A DNA stretch of 64,000 bases from Lachnospiraceae bacterium. Lineage in GTDB: Bacteria > Bacillota > Clostridia > Lachnospirales > Lachnospiraceae. Below are positions 27,007 through 36,687 of this stretch, one piece after another. The notes under the pieces were generated by a model that was not told the origin of the DNA, did no database searches, and saw nothing but the letters and a program-made list of their open reading frames with translations. Both the position numbers and the translations under genes were made by a program. Each line of letters begins with the position of its first letter. The first letter of the stretch is position 1. Where the stretch lies: assembly GCA_014804485.1 (NCBI GenBank), contig JAAUZT010000006.1:31181-95180 (forward strand), given 5' to 3'.

Positions 27007-28221
27007 ATGGCAGTTTATGGATATGAGGTGATTGATAAAGCCGGTAAAACTTCGAAGGGAAGTATCGATGCCGACTCTGTAGGTGCAGCGAGAGCGGAAC
27101 TGAAGAGACAGAATCTGACAGTTGTCAACATCTCAGAGCAGAATGCGTTGACGAAGGATATTAATATCGATATCGGCGGCAAGCCAACGGCGAGAGACCT
27201 GAGTGTGTTCTGCCGTCAGTTCGTGAGTATGACGAGAGCAGGCGTCAGCATTCTGGAAGCGATGAAGATGCTCTGTGAACAGACGGAGAATGCCAGATTG
27301 AGGAAGGCGTTGGAACAAGTCAGGGTCAGCATGGAGAAGGGTGAACCGCTGGCGGAGTCGCTTGCGAAGGAACCGAAGATCTTTCCGGGCATCATGGTGA
27401 ACATGGTGGCAGCAGGTGAGGCTTCCGGTAGTCTGGATACATCACTTGACCGTGTGGCGACACAGCTTGAGAGGAGCAGTAAGACGCAGGCACTTGTCAA
27501 GAAGGCGATGGTATACCCGATTGTGCTCATGGTTGTGGCAATCGTCGTAGTAATCGTTATGCTGGTGTTTGTTATTCCGCAGTATTCATCGATGTTTGAA
27601 CAGCTGGATACGGAACTGCCGGCCATTACTCAGGCTGTTCTTACAGCCAGTGACTTTATTAAGGCAAAGTGGTATATCCTCATAGCGGTCGTGTTGGCTG
27701 TTGTGTTTGGAATCAAGACATTCGCAGGTACCAATACCGGCAAGCATGTGTTCGGTAAACTTGCCCTTGTCCTGCCGGGAGTAAAAGATCTGACGACCAA
27801 GTCGGCGGCGTCTTCCATGGCGCGTACCATGAGTACCCTGATGGCAGCGGGTGTGCCGATGGTGGAGGCGGTAGAGATCGTGGCGAATACCATGACGAAC
27901 GTATGGTTTAAAGAGGCGCTTCTGGATGCGAAGGAGCAGATCGGGCTGGGCGTGCCTTTCTCCAAGCCGCTGGAGGACTGCGGACTGTATCCGCCCATGG
28001 TCTATCATATGGTCAGGATCGGTGAGGAGTCCGGCGCCATCGAAGACATGCTGGATAAGCTGGCGGATTATTATGAAGAAGAAGTGGAGATGGCAGTACA
28101 GTCCCTGATGGCGATGATGGAACCGATGATCATCATTGTACTGGCGGCAATCGTCAGCGTATTGATCGCCTCGGTGCTGGCGCCGATGATGAAGATGTAC
28201 GAGGCTCTGGATAACGTATAA
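27007..28221 (+). CDS. pilC: Type IV pilus inner-membrane platform protein PilC
   Basis: A 404-residue GspF/PilC protein. The N-terminal segment YGYEVIDKAGKTSKGSID is followed by two T2SSF repeats (about 70-195 and 270-395), each ending in transmembrane helices: IVLMVVAIVVVIVMLVFVIP near 180, WYILIAVVLAVVFGI near 220 and MIIIVLAAIVSVLIASVLAP near 380. It is the membrane core turned by the PilB and PilT motors. First gene of the 20-kb pilus operon, with GAAAAGAGGTC before the ATG. Length and repeat layout are standard. Confidence 0.93.
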   Translation: MAVYGYEVIDKAGKTSKGSIDADSVGAARAELKRQNLTVVNISEQNALTKDINIDIGGKPTARDLSVFCRQFVSMTRAGVSILEAMKMLCEQTENARLRKALEQVRVSMEKGEPLAESLAKEPKIFPGIMVNMVAAGEASGSLDTSLDRVATQLERSSKTQALVKKAMVYPIVLMVVAIVVVIVMLVFVIPQYSSMFEQLDTELPAITQAVLTASDFIKAKWYILIAVVLAVVFGIKTFAGTNTGKHVFGKLALVLPGVKDLTTKSAASSMARTMSTLMAAGVPMVEAVEIVANTMTNVWFKEALLDAKEQIGLGVPFSKPLEDCGLYPPMVYHMVRIGEESGAIEDMLDKLADYYEEEVEMAVQSLMAMMEPMIIIVLAAIVSVLIASVLAPMMKMYEALDNV

Positions 28222-28256
28222 CGGGAATCAGTATTTCCGCCGATATTCTATATGAA

Positions 28257-28268
28257 TTAAGCGCTTAA
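28257..28268. promoter_or_regulatory. 12-bp palindrome in the pilin leader
   Basis: TTAAGCGCTTAA is a perfect palindrome about 60 bp before the major pilin start. It could be a transcription-factor site; a partial copy (AAGCGTTTAAG) follows 20 bp later. Confidence 0.3.
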
Positions 28269-28327
28269 GTAGGGCGAAGCGTTTAAGATAAACTTAATAA
28301 ATTAAAAGAAAGAAGGAGAATGTAAAC

Positions 28328-28786
28328 ATGAAAAGAGAACAGAAAACATTAACAAACAAAGGTTTCTCCCTTGTAGAGTTGATCATCGTTGTTGCGATCA
28401 TGGCTGTATTGATCGGTGTATTGGCTCCCCAGTACTTAAGATATGTGGAGAAGACCAGACTGCAGAGAGATAACACATCAATGTCTGATTTTGCAAATGT
28501 GGCGAAGATCGCATGTACAGAGGAAGATGTCAATACATCAATTCCGACCGGTGGTGCAGAGTTCGTTTTCGATGGAAATGGCGTATTGCAGCATTCCGGA
28601 CAATCAGCTCTTGATAATGAGATTGATAAAACGGTGCTTATTACTGACGTTAAATTGACATCCAACACCTATAAAGGCACTACACCTAAAATAACAGTAA
28701 AGGTAGATAGTAATGGAATCGTGTCGGTTGAATGTGATGCTTGGATTAATGCACCTGGCGATAATCCTACTAATAAGACATTCTAA
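28328..28786 (+). CDS. pilA: Major type IV pilin
   Basis: A 152-residue prepilin with a short basic leader ending NKG, then FSLVELIIVVAIMAVLIGVL: cleavage after Gly, N-methylated Phe at +1 and Glu at +5, all canonical. The globular part (about 50-150) is rich in Thr/Asn and has cysteines at about 61 and 138 that could form the usual disulfide (residue positions approximate). Small size, a strong AAGGAG ribosome site and position next to pilC and the prepilin peptidase make it the likely main subunit. The 106-bp gap before it contains the 12-bp palindrome TTAAGCGCTTAA, which may be an operator. Confidence 0.88.
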   Translation: MKREQKTLTNKGFSLVELIIVVAIMAVLIGVLAPQYLRYVEKTRLQRDNTSMSDFANVAKIACTEEDVNTSIPTGGAEFVFDGNGVLQHSGQSALDNEIDKTVLITDVKLTSNTYKGTTPKITVKVDSNGIVSVECDAWINAPGDNPTNKTF

Positions 28787-28818
28787 TCAGTTTATAACAT
28801 CTTGAAAGGACACAGCCC

Positions 28819-29577
28819 ATGTTACCCGCAATAATGCTCTACATAATCATATTCCTCTACGGGATCGTGATCGGCAGCTTTTTGAATGTCTGTATCTTCC
28901 GCATTCCGAAACAGGAGAATATCGTTAAAATACGGTCACACTGTATGAATTGCGGGTATCAGCTGAAATGGTACGATCTCGTGCCGGTATTCAGTTACCT
29001 GTGTCTTGGAGGAAAGTGTCGCAGTTGTAAACAGAAGATCTCCGTTCAGTATCCTCTCATTGAGCTGCTGAACGGAGTGCTCTACTGCACCGTGTTTGCG
29101 GTGTATGGTTTAAGCGTGGAAGCCCTACTTTATGCGCTGCTTACATCTGCGTTGATCGCCTTAAGCGTGATCGACTTTCGGACTTACGAGATCCCTGTGG
29201 GGATCAACATCTTTATACTGACATTGGGGCTGATTCGCATAGTGACTGACTATGCTGATTGGCTTGACTATGCAGTCGGCTTCTTTATTGTCAGTGGCTT
29301 TCTCTATATTGTTCATTTGGTTACTAAGGGGCGCGGCATCGGCGGAGGAGATATTAAGCTGATGGCTGCAGCCGGACTTTTACTTGGATGGAAACTGATC
29401 TTACTCGCCTTTGTCTTGGGCTGTATCATCGGTTCCGTTGTACATGTTGCTCGTATGAAGATAAGCGGACAGGGGCATATGCTTGCTTTCGGTCCGTATT
29501 TGTCCGTTGGGATTCTGATTTCCGCATTGGTGGGAGATCAGATGTTAGCATGGTATTTATCATGGCTTGGATTATAG
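28819..29577 (+). CDS. pilD: Prepilin peptidase / N-methyltransferase PilD
   Basis: A 252-residue polytopic membrane enzyme that cuts the leader from pilins and methylates the new N-terminus. The cytoplasmic loop has the CMNCGYQL and CRSCKQKI zinc cysteines of full-length PilD; the two catalytic aspartates lie in SVIDFRTYEIPVG (near 118) and GIGGGDIKLM (near 180). About six to eight transmembrane helices cover the rest. It lies 32 bp after the major pilin with GAAAGGA as ribosome site. Confidence 0.93.
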   Translation: MLPAIMLYIIIFLYGIVIGSFLNVCIFRIPKQENIVKIRSHCMNCGYQLKWYDLVPVFSYLCLGGKCRSCKQKISVQYPLIELLNGVLYCTVFAVYGLSVEALLYALLTSALIALSVIDFRTYEIPVGINIFILTLGLIRIVTDYADWLDYAVGFFIVSGFLYIVHLVTKGRGIGGGDIKLMAAAGLLLGWKLILLAFVLGCIIGSVVHVARMKISGQGHMLAFGPYLSVGILISALVGDQMLAWYLSWLGL

Positions 29578-29808
29578 GGTGCAGCCTGTCTGGGTTAGGA
29601 TATATAGGATTCAGGCGTACGGAGCATAGAATTATAGATTGAAAAACAGTGGTTATTTTAAAAGTTATGTTCTATATAAGAATCGTATGATATGGATTAT
29701 TTGAATTAGATTATAATTACATTTTGCGTGACTATTTTAGATGTTGTGCATAATGGATTTAAATAAAGGTGGGTTCCGGAGACAGGAGCCGACGAAAGGG
29801 GAATATCG

Positions 29809-31458
29809 ATGCCAAAGATACTGGGAATAGAAATAGGATCCTCGAAGATCAGGATCTGCGAGGAGGATTACAAGACTAAGAATCCTAAGGTGTACCACTC
29901 AGTCAGCATCAAGACGCCGCAGGGAACGGTGAATGACGGGATGCTGCGTGTTGATGAGAAGCTGATCGGTACGATCAAGACAGCACTTCAGGAGAATAAG
30001 ATCAGGACGAAACAGATCGTCTTTTCCGTGAATTCCACGAAGATCGCGAATCGTGAAGTCGTCATTCCGTTTGTAAAAGAGAATAAAGTAAAAGATTTGA
30101 TCAAGGCGAATGCGTCTGATTATTTTCCTGTAGACTTGGAGCAGTATGAGGTCGGGCACAGTATTGTCAGCACTCTGGAAAATGAGAATGGCACGAAACA
30201 GTATAAAGTGCTTGTCTATGCTATACCCAAGACTATGGCGGCAAGTTATATGCAGCTGGCGCAGGCGCTTGGAGGTAATGTTGTCGCACTGGATTACTGC
30301 GGTAACAGTATCTACCAGATCGTCCGCAGGCATTGTGACACAGGTGTCCAGATGGTAGTCAAGGTAGATGAGAGTTCTACGATCGTCACGATCCTGCAGG
30401 ATCAGGCGGTGGCGTTGCAGAGAACGGTTGCATACGGCGTGGAGGATGCCATCTTCGCCATGATGGATATGGAGGAGTTCCGGAAGCCGGATTATGAGGA
30501 AGCGGTACGGAACTTTAAAGAGAGGGAATGCCTGAACGACGAGCTTACACAGTCCCTCAGCTATCTGGTCAGCGGCATATCGCGTGTTGTGGATTATTTC
30601 TCACGTAACAACGGCGCTGCCATAGAGAAGGCTTATCTGTCCGGCTTCGGTGGGGATTTTAACGGGCTTGCCGAACTGGTTTCCAATGCCATCGAGATAC
30701 CTTTAGAACCCCTTCGTGAGATCAAAGGCTTACATATTGAGAAATATTTTAAAGATAAAGGCTTCGGCGAATTCTTAACCTGTATCGGTGCATCGCTGGC
30801 ACCCATCGGGTTCATGGGCGAGCAGAATAAGGATAAGAAGTCGCTGGAACTGCTTCCGGACGAAAAGGACAGAATGAAGGTCGCGATCCTCTTTGCGGTA
30901 GCGGCATTCATAGGCGCGGCAGTTCTGGCGGGGGTTTCCTATATCAGCCTGAAGTCGGCACAGGATGAAAATGCCAGACTGAATAACCGGATTACGGAGT
31001 TGGCGGAAGCGGAGGACATCTATAAGGAGTATCTACAGCAGAAATATACATTTGATAAGCTTACGTTTTTCGAGAGCAATACTGTGACATTGAATAATGA
31101 TCTGGTAAGTTTTATCGAAGAGATGCAGCATAAGATGCCGGCCTCCTTGAATGTACTCGCTTTTAACGCGGATATAAACGGCGTGAGCCTGTCAGTAACA
31201 GTCGCGGATAAGAAGGAGGCGGCGAAACTGATTCAGGAGTTCCGTACCTTCGAGAGTGTAGCAGGAGTAGAGGTTACCAGCATGACGGACTCAGGAGCCG
31301 TGATGGACGGAGAAGTGCTGGAGGAGGAACCGAAGGTAAGCTTCACGGTCCAGGTACAGTATAAGGGCGGATTAAACGATCCCACACCGGCTCCGGTGGT
31401 GCCGGACCTGACGGAAAGCGCTGACACTACATCATCTGATGAAGACATTTTAGAGTAG
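29809..31458 (+). CDS. pilM: PilM-PilN fusion, type IV pilus assembly protein
   Basis: A 549-residue protein. Residues 1-345 are an actin-like PilM ATPase (GIEIGSSKIRICEE at the start; GNSIYQIV and VVKVDESSTIVTIL later; AYLSGFGGDF near 280). Residues 357-382 form a transmembrane helix (VAILFAVAAFIGAAVLAGVS), followed by a coiled coil (DENARLNNRITELAEAEDI) and a periplasm-type alpha/beta domain to about 520, the layout of PilN. In most bacteria these are two proteins joined by the PilN N-terminal peptide; here they appear as one chain. The Pro/Thr/Asp-rich tail is unstructured. PilO follows 12 bp later. Confidence 0.82.
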   Translation: MPKILGIEIGSSKIRICEEDYKTKNPKVYHSVSIKTPQGTVNDGMLRVDEKLIGTIKTALQENKIRTKQIVFSVNSTKIANREVVIPFVKENKVKDLIKANASDYFPVDLEQYEVGHSIVSTLENENGTKQYKVLVYAIPKTMAASYMQLAQALGGNVVALDYCGNSIYQIVRRHCDTGVQMVVKVDESSTIVTILQDQAVALQRTVAYGVEDAIFAMMDMEEFRKPDYEEAVRNFKERECLNDELTQSLSYLVSGISRVVDYFSRNNGAAIEKAYLSGFGGDFNGLAELVSNAIEIPLEPLREIKGLHIEKYFKDKGFGEFLTCIGASLAPIGFMGEQNKDKKSLELLPDEKDRMKVAILFAVAAFIGAAVLAGVSYISLKSAQDENARLNNRITELAEAEDIYKEYLQQKYTFDKLTFFESNTVTLNNDLVSFIEEMQHKMPASLNVLAFNADINGVSLSVTVADKKEAAKLIQEFRTFESVAGVEVTSMTDSGAVMDGEVLEEEPKVSFTVQVQYKGGLNDPTPAPVVPDLTESADTTSSDEDILE

Positions 31459-31470
31459 GAGGAAGAACTG

Positions 31471-32226
31471 ATGAAGAAAAATGAAATAATGCTTTTGTTG
31501 GTCGTGTTCGGAATCCTTGCATTGGTTGTTTCGTGGCAGCTGATCTATAAGAATAATCAGACGAAGACACAGGAGATTGAAGCAGAGAATACGGAACTGC
31601 AGCAGACAGTAGACCGACTGGAGATCCTCAACGGTAAGAAACCGGAATATATTACAGCTATAGAGCAGATGAAAACCACTGATGATCGCATCATTGACAG
31701 TTTTGCATCAGGGGTCCGGGTAGAAGATCAGGTTATGTATCTGTATAATATGGAGTTGGTTGATGCGAACGATGTGCGGGTGCCTAATGTCAGCCTGGAG
31801 GCAGCGCAGATCGTACCGTATGAAGGGACGCTTGCCACGTCGGAGGGGTATGAGCTTCATGACGATGGTATCGGCATGTACAGGCTGGGAACTACGGTCG
31901 GGATGACGACGACCAATAACGGTCTGAAGAATGTACTGAATTATATATACGGCATGGATTCCAAAAAGTCTGTTACCGGAGTTGCCCTTATGACAGACGT
32001 AGACGGGTATTTGACGGGTAATATGCAGTTAGACTTTTTCTACCTGACCGGAACGGAAGTGCCTTATGTGGAGCAGAATATTTCCGGTGTCTCCACAGGA
32101 ACCACCAATATCTTCGGTGTCTTGAACGGCAGTGCGGTACAGCCCGTAGGCGGACAGAGCGGAGACTTGGAAGGCGAAATGACAGATACAGAAGGCGAGG
32201 CAGCAGAGGCGGAAGGTGAAGATTAA
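31471..32226 (+). CDS. pilO: PilO-like type IV pilus assembly protein
   Basis: A 251-residue protein with one N-terminal transmembrane helix (IMLLLVVFGILALVVSWQLI), a coiled coil (TQEIEAENTELQQTVDRLE) and an extracytoplasmic domain, then an acidic Glu/Gly/Ala tail. This is the PilO layout, and position immediately after PilM-PilN supports it. With PilN it forms the inner-membrane alignment complex. AGGAGGAA lies before the ATG. Sequence similarity alone would not fix the name. Confidence 0.7.
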   Translation: MKKNEIMLLLVVFGILALVVSWQLIYKNNQTKTQEIEAENTELQQTVDRLEILNGKKPEYITAIEQMKTTDDRIIDSFASGVRVEDQVMYLYNMELVDANDVRVPNVSLEAAQIVPYEGTLATSEGYELHDDGIGMYRLGTTVGMTTTNNGLKNVLNYIYGMDSKKSVTGVALMTDVDGYLTGNMQLDFFYLTGTEVPYVEQNISGVSTGTTNIFGVLNGSAVQPVGGQSGDLEGEMTDTEGEAAEAEGED

Positions 32227-32275
32227 GGTATGGATCGCACAGCATGGCATATACGGCCGGAGAGGAGGAGACAAA

Positions 32276-33562
32276 ATGAAGAAGAGTAATAAAGGTTTTA
32301 CATTGCTGGAGCTTTTGATTGCAGTTTGCATTCTGGCGATCATTATTGTGCCGCTTCTTCGTGGATTTGTCTCATCACACCGGGTCAATGCCAAGAGCAG
32401 ACACCTTATGCGGGCAACGACGCTTGCACAGAATGAGATGGAGGTGTTTGAGAAGGAGAAGCTGGAAGACCTGCTGGATGACACGAAATTTGACTACGAT
32501 GTGGATGATACGACGCTCAGAACCGATTCAAAGGGGGATGAGCATACGGTTTACACGTTTAAGCGTAGCGGCATTATCAATGATGAATCGGGCAGAGATA
32601 TGTTTGATGTGGTAGTGACGTTAGATCCGAGCGTTTCTTCGGCAGGTATATATGATGCGCAGAACACCGAGGAAATGTTGTTCATGAATACGGTCAGCGG
32701 CATGGACAGCGCCACATATATTCAGCGTGTAAGGAATGTAATTAACACCAACGGCGATGATGAGGAAGTCTACAAGCTCTATACGATCCGCCAGTATCCT
32801 GAAAGCATTTCGGGACACAGATGGTCGGCGGAAGAATTCGGTGTGGAGCTGGAAAGGAAGATTACGTTAAAGATCGAGCAGGAAGATCAGGCCGGCGTCA
32901 TGACGACTGTGGCGAAGATCAGGTATGACTATGAGCTTCCTTCGGCATGGGCTGTTAATGTACTGCCTCCCGAATACTATAATTATACCACCAAGGACAA
33001 AATATTTTTCAATAATGCGCAGACATTGGATGAAGATGGTAATCCCATTGAGTTGAAGAGCGTATATCTTTTCTATGCGCCCAGATATGACACACTCAAT
33101 GTGGATGAAATAATAATAGAGAATAAAGATAAACTTCCGGTCAATGTCTATATTATCCGGCAAAATGTTCTGGATGCCACGGATAAGATTATAGGAGTGT
33201 ATGAAGATGAGACGTTAGGTCTGCAGAATACGATACCTCCCCAATATCAGGCTCATATAGAAATAAACGAGGGATTTGACGCGGACGGCAAGACCTATGG
33301 CAGATATTTTACGAATCTGAATCTGGATCTGCCGGGAGTAGTCGGAGCGGGAATGCCTGTAGATTTGAAGCTGAATGACTGCGATAATCCGGGGCGGTTC
33401 TTTACCAAAGATGAGATTCTGGAGTATACCGGTTTGCGCTCTCTCGATTCGACAGAGAAAAAGGACAGGATCTATACTATGGAGACGGCGGTTTATGAGC
33501 ATGGGGCTGATCCTCTGACAAGCGATCCGGTGGTGCGGCTGACAGGCACCAAGATAGAGTAA
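32276..33562 (+). CDS. Minor pilin / pseudopilin (PilV/GspI-like), 428 aa
   Basis: The class III leader MKKSNKG precedes FTLLELLIAVCILAIIIVPLL with Glu at +5, so PilD should process it. The globular part is very long (about 400 residues) for a pilin, with an N-terminal region rich in Asp and a later all-beta region. Homology beyond the N-terminal helix is not clear. I chose the ATG at 32276 because GAGAGGAGGAGAC precedes it and the prepilin leader starts there; the track ORF opens 20 codons earlier. Likely part of the priming or tip complex. Confidence 0.78.
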   Translation: MKKSNKGFTLLELLIAVCILAIIIVPLLRGFVSSHRVNAKSRHLMRATTLAQNEMEVFEKEKLEDLLDDTKFDYDVDDTTLRTDSKGDEHTVYTFKRSGIINDESGRDMFDVVVTLDPSVSSAGIYDAQNTEEMLFMNTVSGMDSATYIQRVRNVINTNGDDEEVYKLYTIRQYPESISGHRWSAEEFGVELERKITLKIEQEDQAGVMTTVAKIRYDYELPSAWAVNVLPPEYYNYTTKDKIFFNNAQTLDEDGNPIELKSVYLFYAPRYDTLNVDEIIIENKDKLPVNVYIIRQNVLDATDKIIGVYEDETLGLQNTIPPQYQAHIEINEGFDADGKTYGRYFTNLNLDLPGVVGAGMPVDLKLNDCDNPGRFFTKDEILEYTGLRSLDSTEKKDRIYTMETAVYEHGADPLTSDPVVRLTGTKIE

Positions 33563-33597
33563 GTCAGGAAACGGCAGTGAGGAGGAATTCGGTAAAT

Positions 33598-36075
33598 ATG
33601 ATGAACGCAGATAAGAGAGAAAAGATATATCGGGATAACAAGGGCAGTGTCATGGTCATGGTCATTGTTATTATTGCGTTTATTGCGATCTTAGTGAGCG
33701 TCTTGATGTTCGTGTCTTTTTCAGGATATCAGATGCGTGCGGTTGACAGACGCGGCAAGGATAACTTCTATACTGCGGAGACGGTGCTGGACGAGATCAA
33801 TGTAGGTCTGCAGGGTGAGATCTCCGCTGCGCTGAGTAAGGCTTACAGCGAGGTCATGAATAACTTTGCATTATACAAGAGCGCCAACGCGAGAAACAAG
33901 GCGTTCCACGAAATCTATTATAAGGAACTGAAGGAATGCTTATGGAAGAGCAGTGCGGAGGAGAATAATTACAGCGTTGATACGTTGCGGAGTTATCTGT
34001 CCAGCGGTAGTCTCGGAGACGGTGACGGAACGCGAGCGACCTTCTTAAGCGGTGCGGCTACCTATGGCGCTATTGTGGAATCCAATCTGGAATATGCCAC
34101 AGAACCGGAAAAATATAAGATGGAGATCGTCAATAACAGCAAATTACTGCTGAAAGATCTGAAAGTTTCCTATGTGGATGAGAGTGGTTACATATCCATT
34201 ATCAGTACTGATATCAGGATCACAATGCCCCCTGTCAACTTTTCACAGGCATCTGCGCTTCCCAGTTTGGAGGACTGCTGTTTGATCGCTGACGATACGC
34301 TTGTCATGGGCAATACCAATGCAGGCGGCAGTATTGTGGTCAAAGGGGATGCTTATGCGGGACAGATGTTCATCGGCAAGCCTTCTGATCCGGTATATTC
34401 CGTATTTGATAAGGATAAGAAACCGTCTGAGAAAACGCCGCTTTCTCTGCCGACACTGCTTTCCACCAGTGTTTCCTTCGAGAAGACGTATAACGCGGAG
34501 GCGTTAAGCAAGTCCTTGGTGATCAGCAGAGAGAACATTGAAGTGGCGGAAAACAGCACTCTCAAGACGACAGAGGCGGAACTGTGGGCACGGAATCTGG
34601 AATTGGACTCAGCCACTGCGGAACTGGATGGTGTGGTTAATCTGAAAGATGATTTTACGTTATCCGGCAAAAACAGCAAGGCGGTTATCAAAGGCGAGTA
34701 TGACGGATTCGGCTATATTGCGGACGAAGAGGGATCCGGTGGCGGAACAGGGGGCAGTGGTGACGGAACGGGTGATCCGGCGGACACTGTCGATACACGT
34801 CCGGATTCCAGCAGCGCGATCGTCATTAACGGTAAGGACAGCACACTTGATCTGTCCGGTCTGGAGCGTATGATGATCAGCGGAAGAGCATATGTTTCCA
34901 CAGCCTATAACGCGGCGGATACCTCGGCAACAGAGCAGGAGAGGCAGAATCAGACAAATATTCTGATGGGAGAATCAGTTGCGATAAAGAGTAATCAGTT
35001 GATTTATCTGGCACCTTCAGAGGCGATCGGATGCAGGATCGATGAAAACGGAATCATCGGCGCTTCGGAATACGGGTGTAATCCGTTGACACTTGAGCAG
35101 TATGAGGAGATAAAGGATAATCCGGACAAGTATCGTCTTCTGGACGGATCAAGACAACTCTCCGTATTGGGATATAAGCGCCTGAATGACTATATCAGTG
35201 AGGAGACCCTGGCGGACGGCTCGCCGGCATATGTTCCGGAGATCGTGTTCCGGCAGACGAATGCAGGGCCGCTGGTATACTGCTATCTGCGCTTTACAGA
35301 TGAGGATGCGGCCAACAAATATTTTGTGGATTATTATGCCATCAATTCTGAGGCGGTTGACCGGTATACGCAACTCTATGCCAAAGAGATTAAGATGTCG
35401 GATGATTTGTTGTACCTGAGTCTGGCGGGAAACATGCTGACTTATGAGGGGTACGAAGGCTGGTCTGTACTGTCGTCTACGGAGTCTACCGTCAATCTGC
35501 AGCAGGCGAAGAGGCTCTCTACAGCGAAGGACGATGTGTTCAAGGCACTGAGCGCTAAGATCATGCGGACTTCCAATCAGCTCACCAGTGAGGAGATGGA
35601 TAAGACCGCATTTCCGAATATCATGAACGAGACCGAGATCGAGATCATCTTACATATAAAGGGTGCACAGGAGGTCAGAATCGATACGCTGGGCGCAAAT
35701 CCGGATAGTATGATCCTGACGAAAAAAGATGAATATGTGGTAGATGGCCATACGCCGTCTTCTGTTAAAATGATTGTCAGTCTTGGGAACGTGACGGTGA
35801 AGAAAGACTTTAAGGGTCTGATCATTGCCAAGGGTAATCTGACGATAGAGGCAGGCGCGTCAGTTACCTTAGAGCCATTGGATACGGATACTTTCTCCAA
35901 TATCCTGCAAACGAAGATCGATGAACTGTCAACGACGGATCGTGATTATCATCTGCTGAATATCTTTAATGATGGCGTGAATTATGTCAATAGCGGCAAC
36001 GCAACGACAGATATGGGTACGCAGCAGGTATCCTTCGTTGATTTGATTACTTATGAGAATTGGAGCAAGAAATAG
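33598..36075 (+). CDS. PilX/GspK-like minor pilin-type protein, 825 aa
   Basis: The N-terminus reads NKGSVMVMVIVIIAFIAILVSV, a prepilin-like leader and helix without Glu at +5, as in PilX and GspK, which cap pilus tips. It is followed by FYTAETVLDEI, the typical PilX-like helix. The remaining ~770 residues are far larger than usual: a Gly/Ser/Thr/Asp linker (GSGGGTGGSGDGTG) near 380 divides two beta-rich regions that read like a repeated right-handed helix. GAGGAGG lies before the ATG at 33598; the track GTG at 33577 overlaps it. A surface-exposed tip role is inferred. Confidence 0.68.
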   Translation: MMNADKREKIYRDNKGSVMVMVIVIIAFIAILVSVLMFVSFSGYQMRAVDRRGKDNFYTAETVLDEINVGLQGEISAALSKAYSEVMNNFALYKSANARNKAFHEIYYKELKECLWKSSAEENNYSVDTLRSYLSSGSLGDGDGTRATFLSGAATYGAIVESNLEYATEPEKYKMEIVNNSKLLLKDLKVSYVDESGYISIISTDIRITMPPVNFSQASALPSLEDCCLIADDTLVMGNTNAGGSIVVKGDAYAGQMFIGKPSDPVYSVFDKDKKPSEKTPLSLPTLLSTSVSFEKTYNAEALSKSLVISRENIEVAENSTLKTTEAELWARNLELDSATAELDGVVNLKDDFTLSGKNSKAVIKGEYDGFGYIADEEGSGGGTGGSGDGTGDPADTVDTRPDSSSAIVINGKDSTLDLSGLERMMISGRAYVSTAYNAADTSATEQERQNQTNILMGESVAIKSNQLIYLAPSEAIGCRIDENGIIGASEYGCNPLTLEQYEEIKDNPDKYRLLDGSRQLSVLGYKRLNDYISEETLADGSPAYVPEIVFRQTNAGPLVYCYLRFTDEDAANKYFVDYYAINSEAVDRYTQLYAKEIKMSDDLLYLSLAGNMLTYEGYEGWSVLSSTESTVNLQQAKRLSTAKDDVFKALSAKIMRTSNQLTSEEMDKTAFPNIMNETEIEIILHIKGAQEVRIDTLGANPDSMILTKKDEYVVDGHTPSSVKMIVSLGNVTVKKDFKGLIIAKGNLTIEAGASVTLEPLDTDTFSNILQTKIDELSTTDRDYHLLNIFNDGVNYVNSGNATTDMGTQQVSFVDLITYENWSKK

Positions 36076-36086
36076 GAGCTGTTGGG

Positions 36087-36656
36087 ATGAAGGATAACAG
36101 AGGATTTTCGCTGGTTGAATTATTGGTAGTTGTCGCGATCATGGGGGTCATGAGCGGCTTCGTCTTCATCGGACTGCCGTTATTGACCGGTCAGAATGCA
36201 AGGGAATGCGCCAACAATATGTCGGCGGCGCTCGGCAGGGAGAAGAATTATGCCCTGACCAGATCGGGTACCGCAGATTGTTACATGGAACTGATGCTGG
36301 ATTCCGACGGCTATCGCGTGAAGTACTATATACCGCAGAATGCCGTTGTGGAGGGGCATAATGGGTCGGATTGGGTTCTGGCGGAGGAGCAGAAGATAGG
36401 CAGCGGTCAGGTGAACGTGACATGTTCTTTCAGGGATGGCTCAAGTGTCGATATCACGAGCGGGCAGTCCGTGAAGTTTGTCTACAACCGTTCTAGCGGT
36501 GCGTTTAAGCAAGCTGTGCAGTCGGACGGGTCTACGCTTGGAATTGTAGGAGGCGGCAGTGAGTACTGTACCGGCGTTACCTTTGACAGAGGCAAAAAAT
36601 ATGAGATCACTTTATATCCGGAAACCGGTAAACATGTATTATCCAGAGTGAATTAG
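36087..36656 (+). CDS. Type IV pilus minor pilin (FimT/GspH-like)
   Basis: A 189-residue prepilin: leader MKDNRG, then FSLVELLVVVAIMGVMSGFV with Glu at +5. The globular part has a beta-rich shape like GspH/FimT pseudopilins (ECANNMSAALGREKNYAL then beta strands). AGGAG lies 8 bases before the ATG at 36087. It sits between the PilX-like gene and a large PilW-like gene, the usual order of a minor-pilin cluster. Confidence 0.82.
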   Translation: MKDNRGFSLVELLVVVAIMGVMSGFVFIGLPLLTGQNARECANNMSAALGREKNYALTRSGTADCYMELMLDSDGYRVKYYIPQNAVVEGHNGSDWVLAEEQKIGSGQVNVTCSFRDGSSVDITSGQSVKFVYNRSSGAFKQAVQSDGSTLGIVGGGSEYCTGVTFDRGKKYEITLYPETGKHVLSRVN

Positions 36657-36687
36657 TCTGTTGGGATCAGATGGAAAGGAGAGCACT

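Noticed and set aside
28222-28327. c-di-GMP riboswitch before the major pilin
   Set aside because: Looked for because C. difficile has one before a pilin operon; the leader is too short and lacks the conserved GEMM segments.
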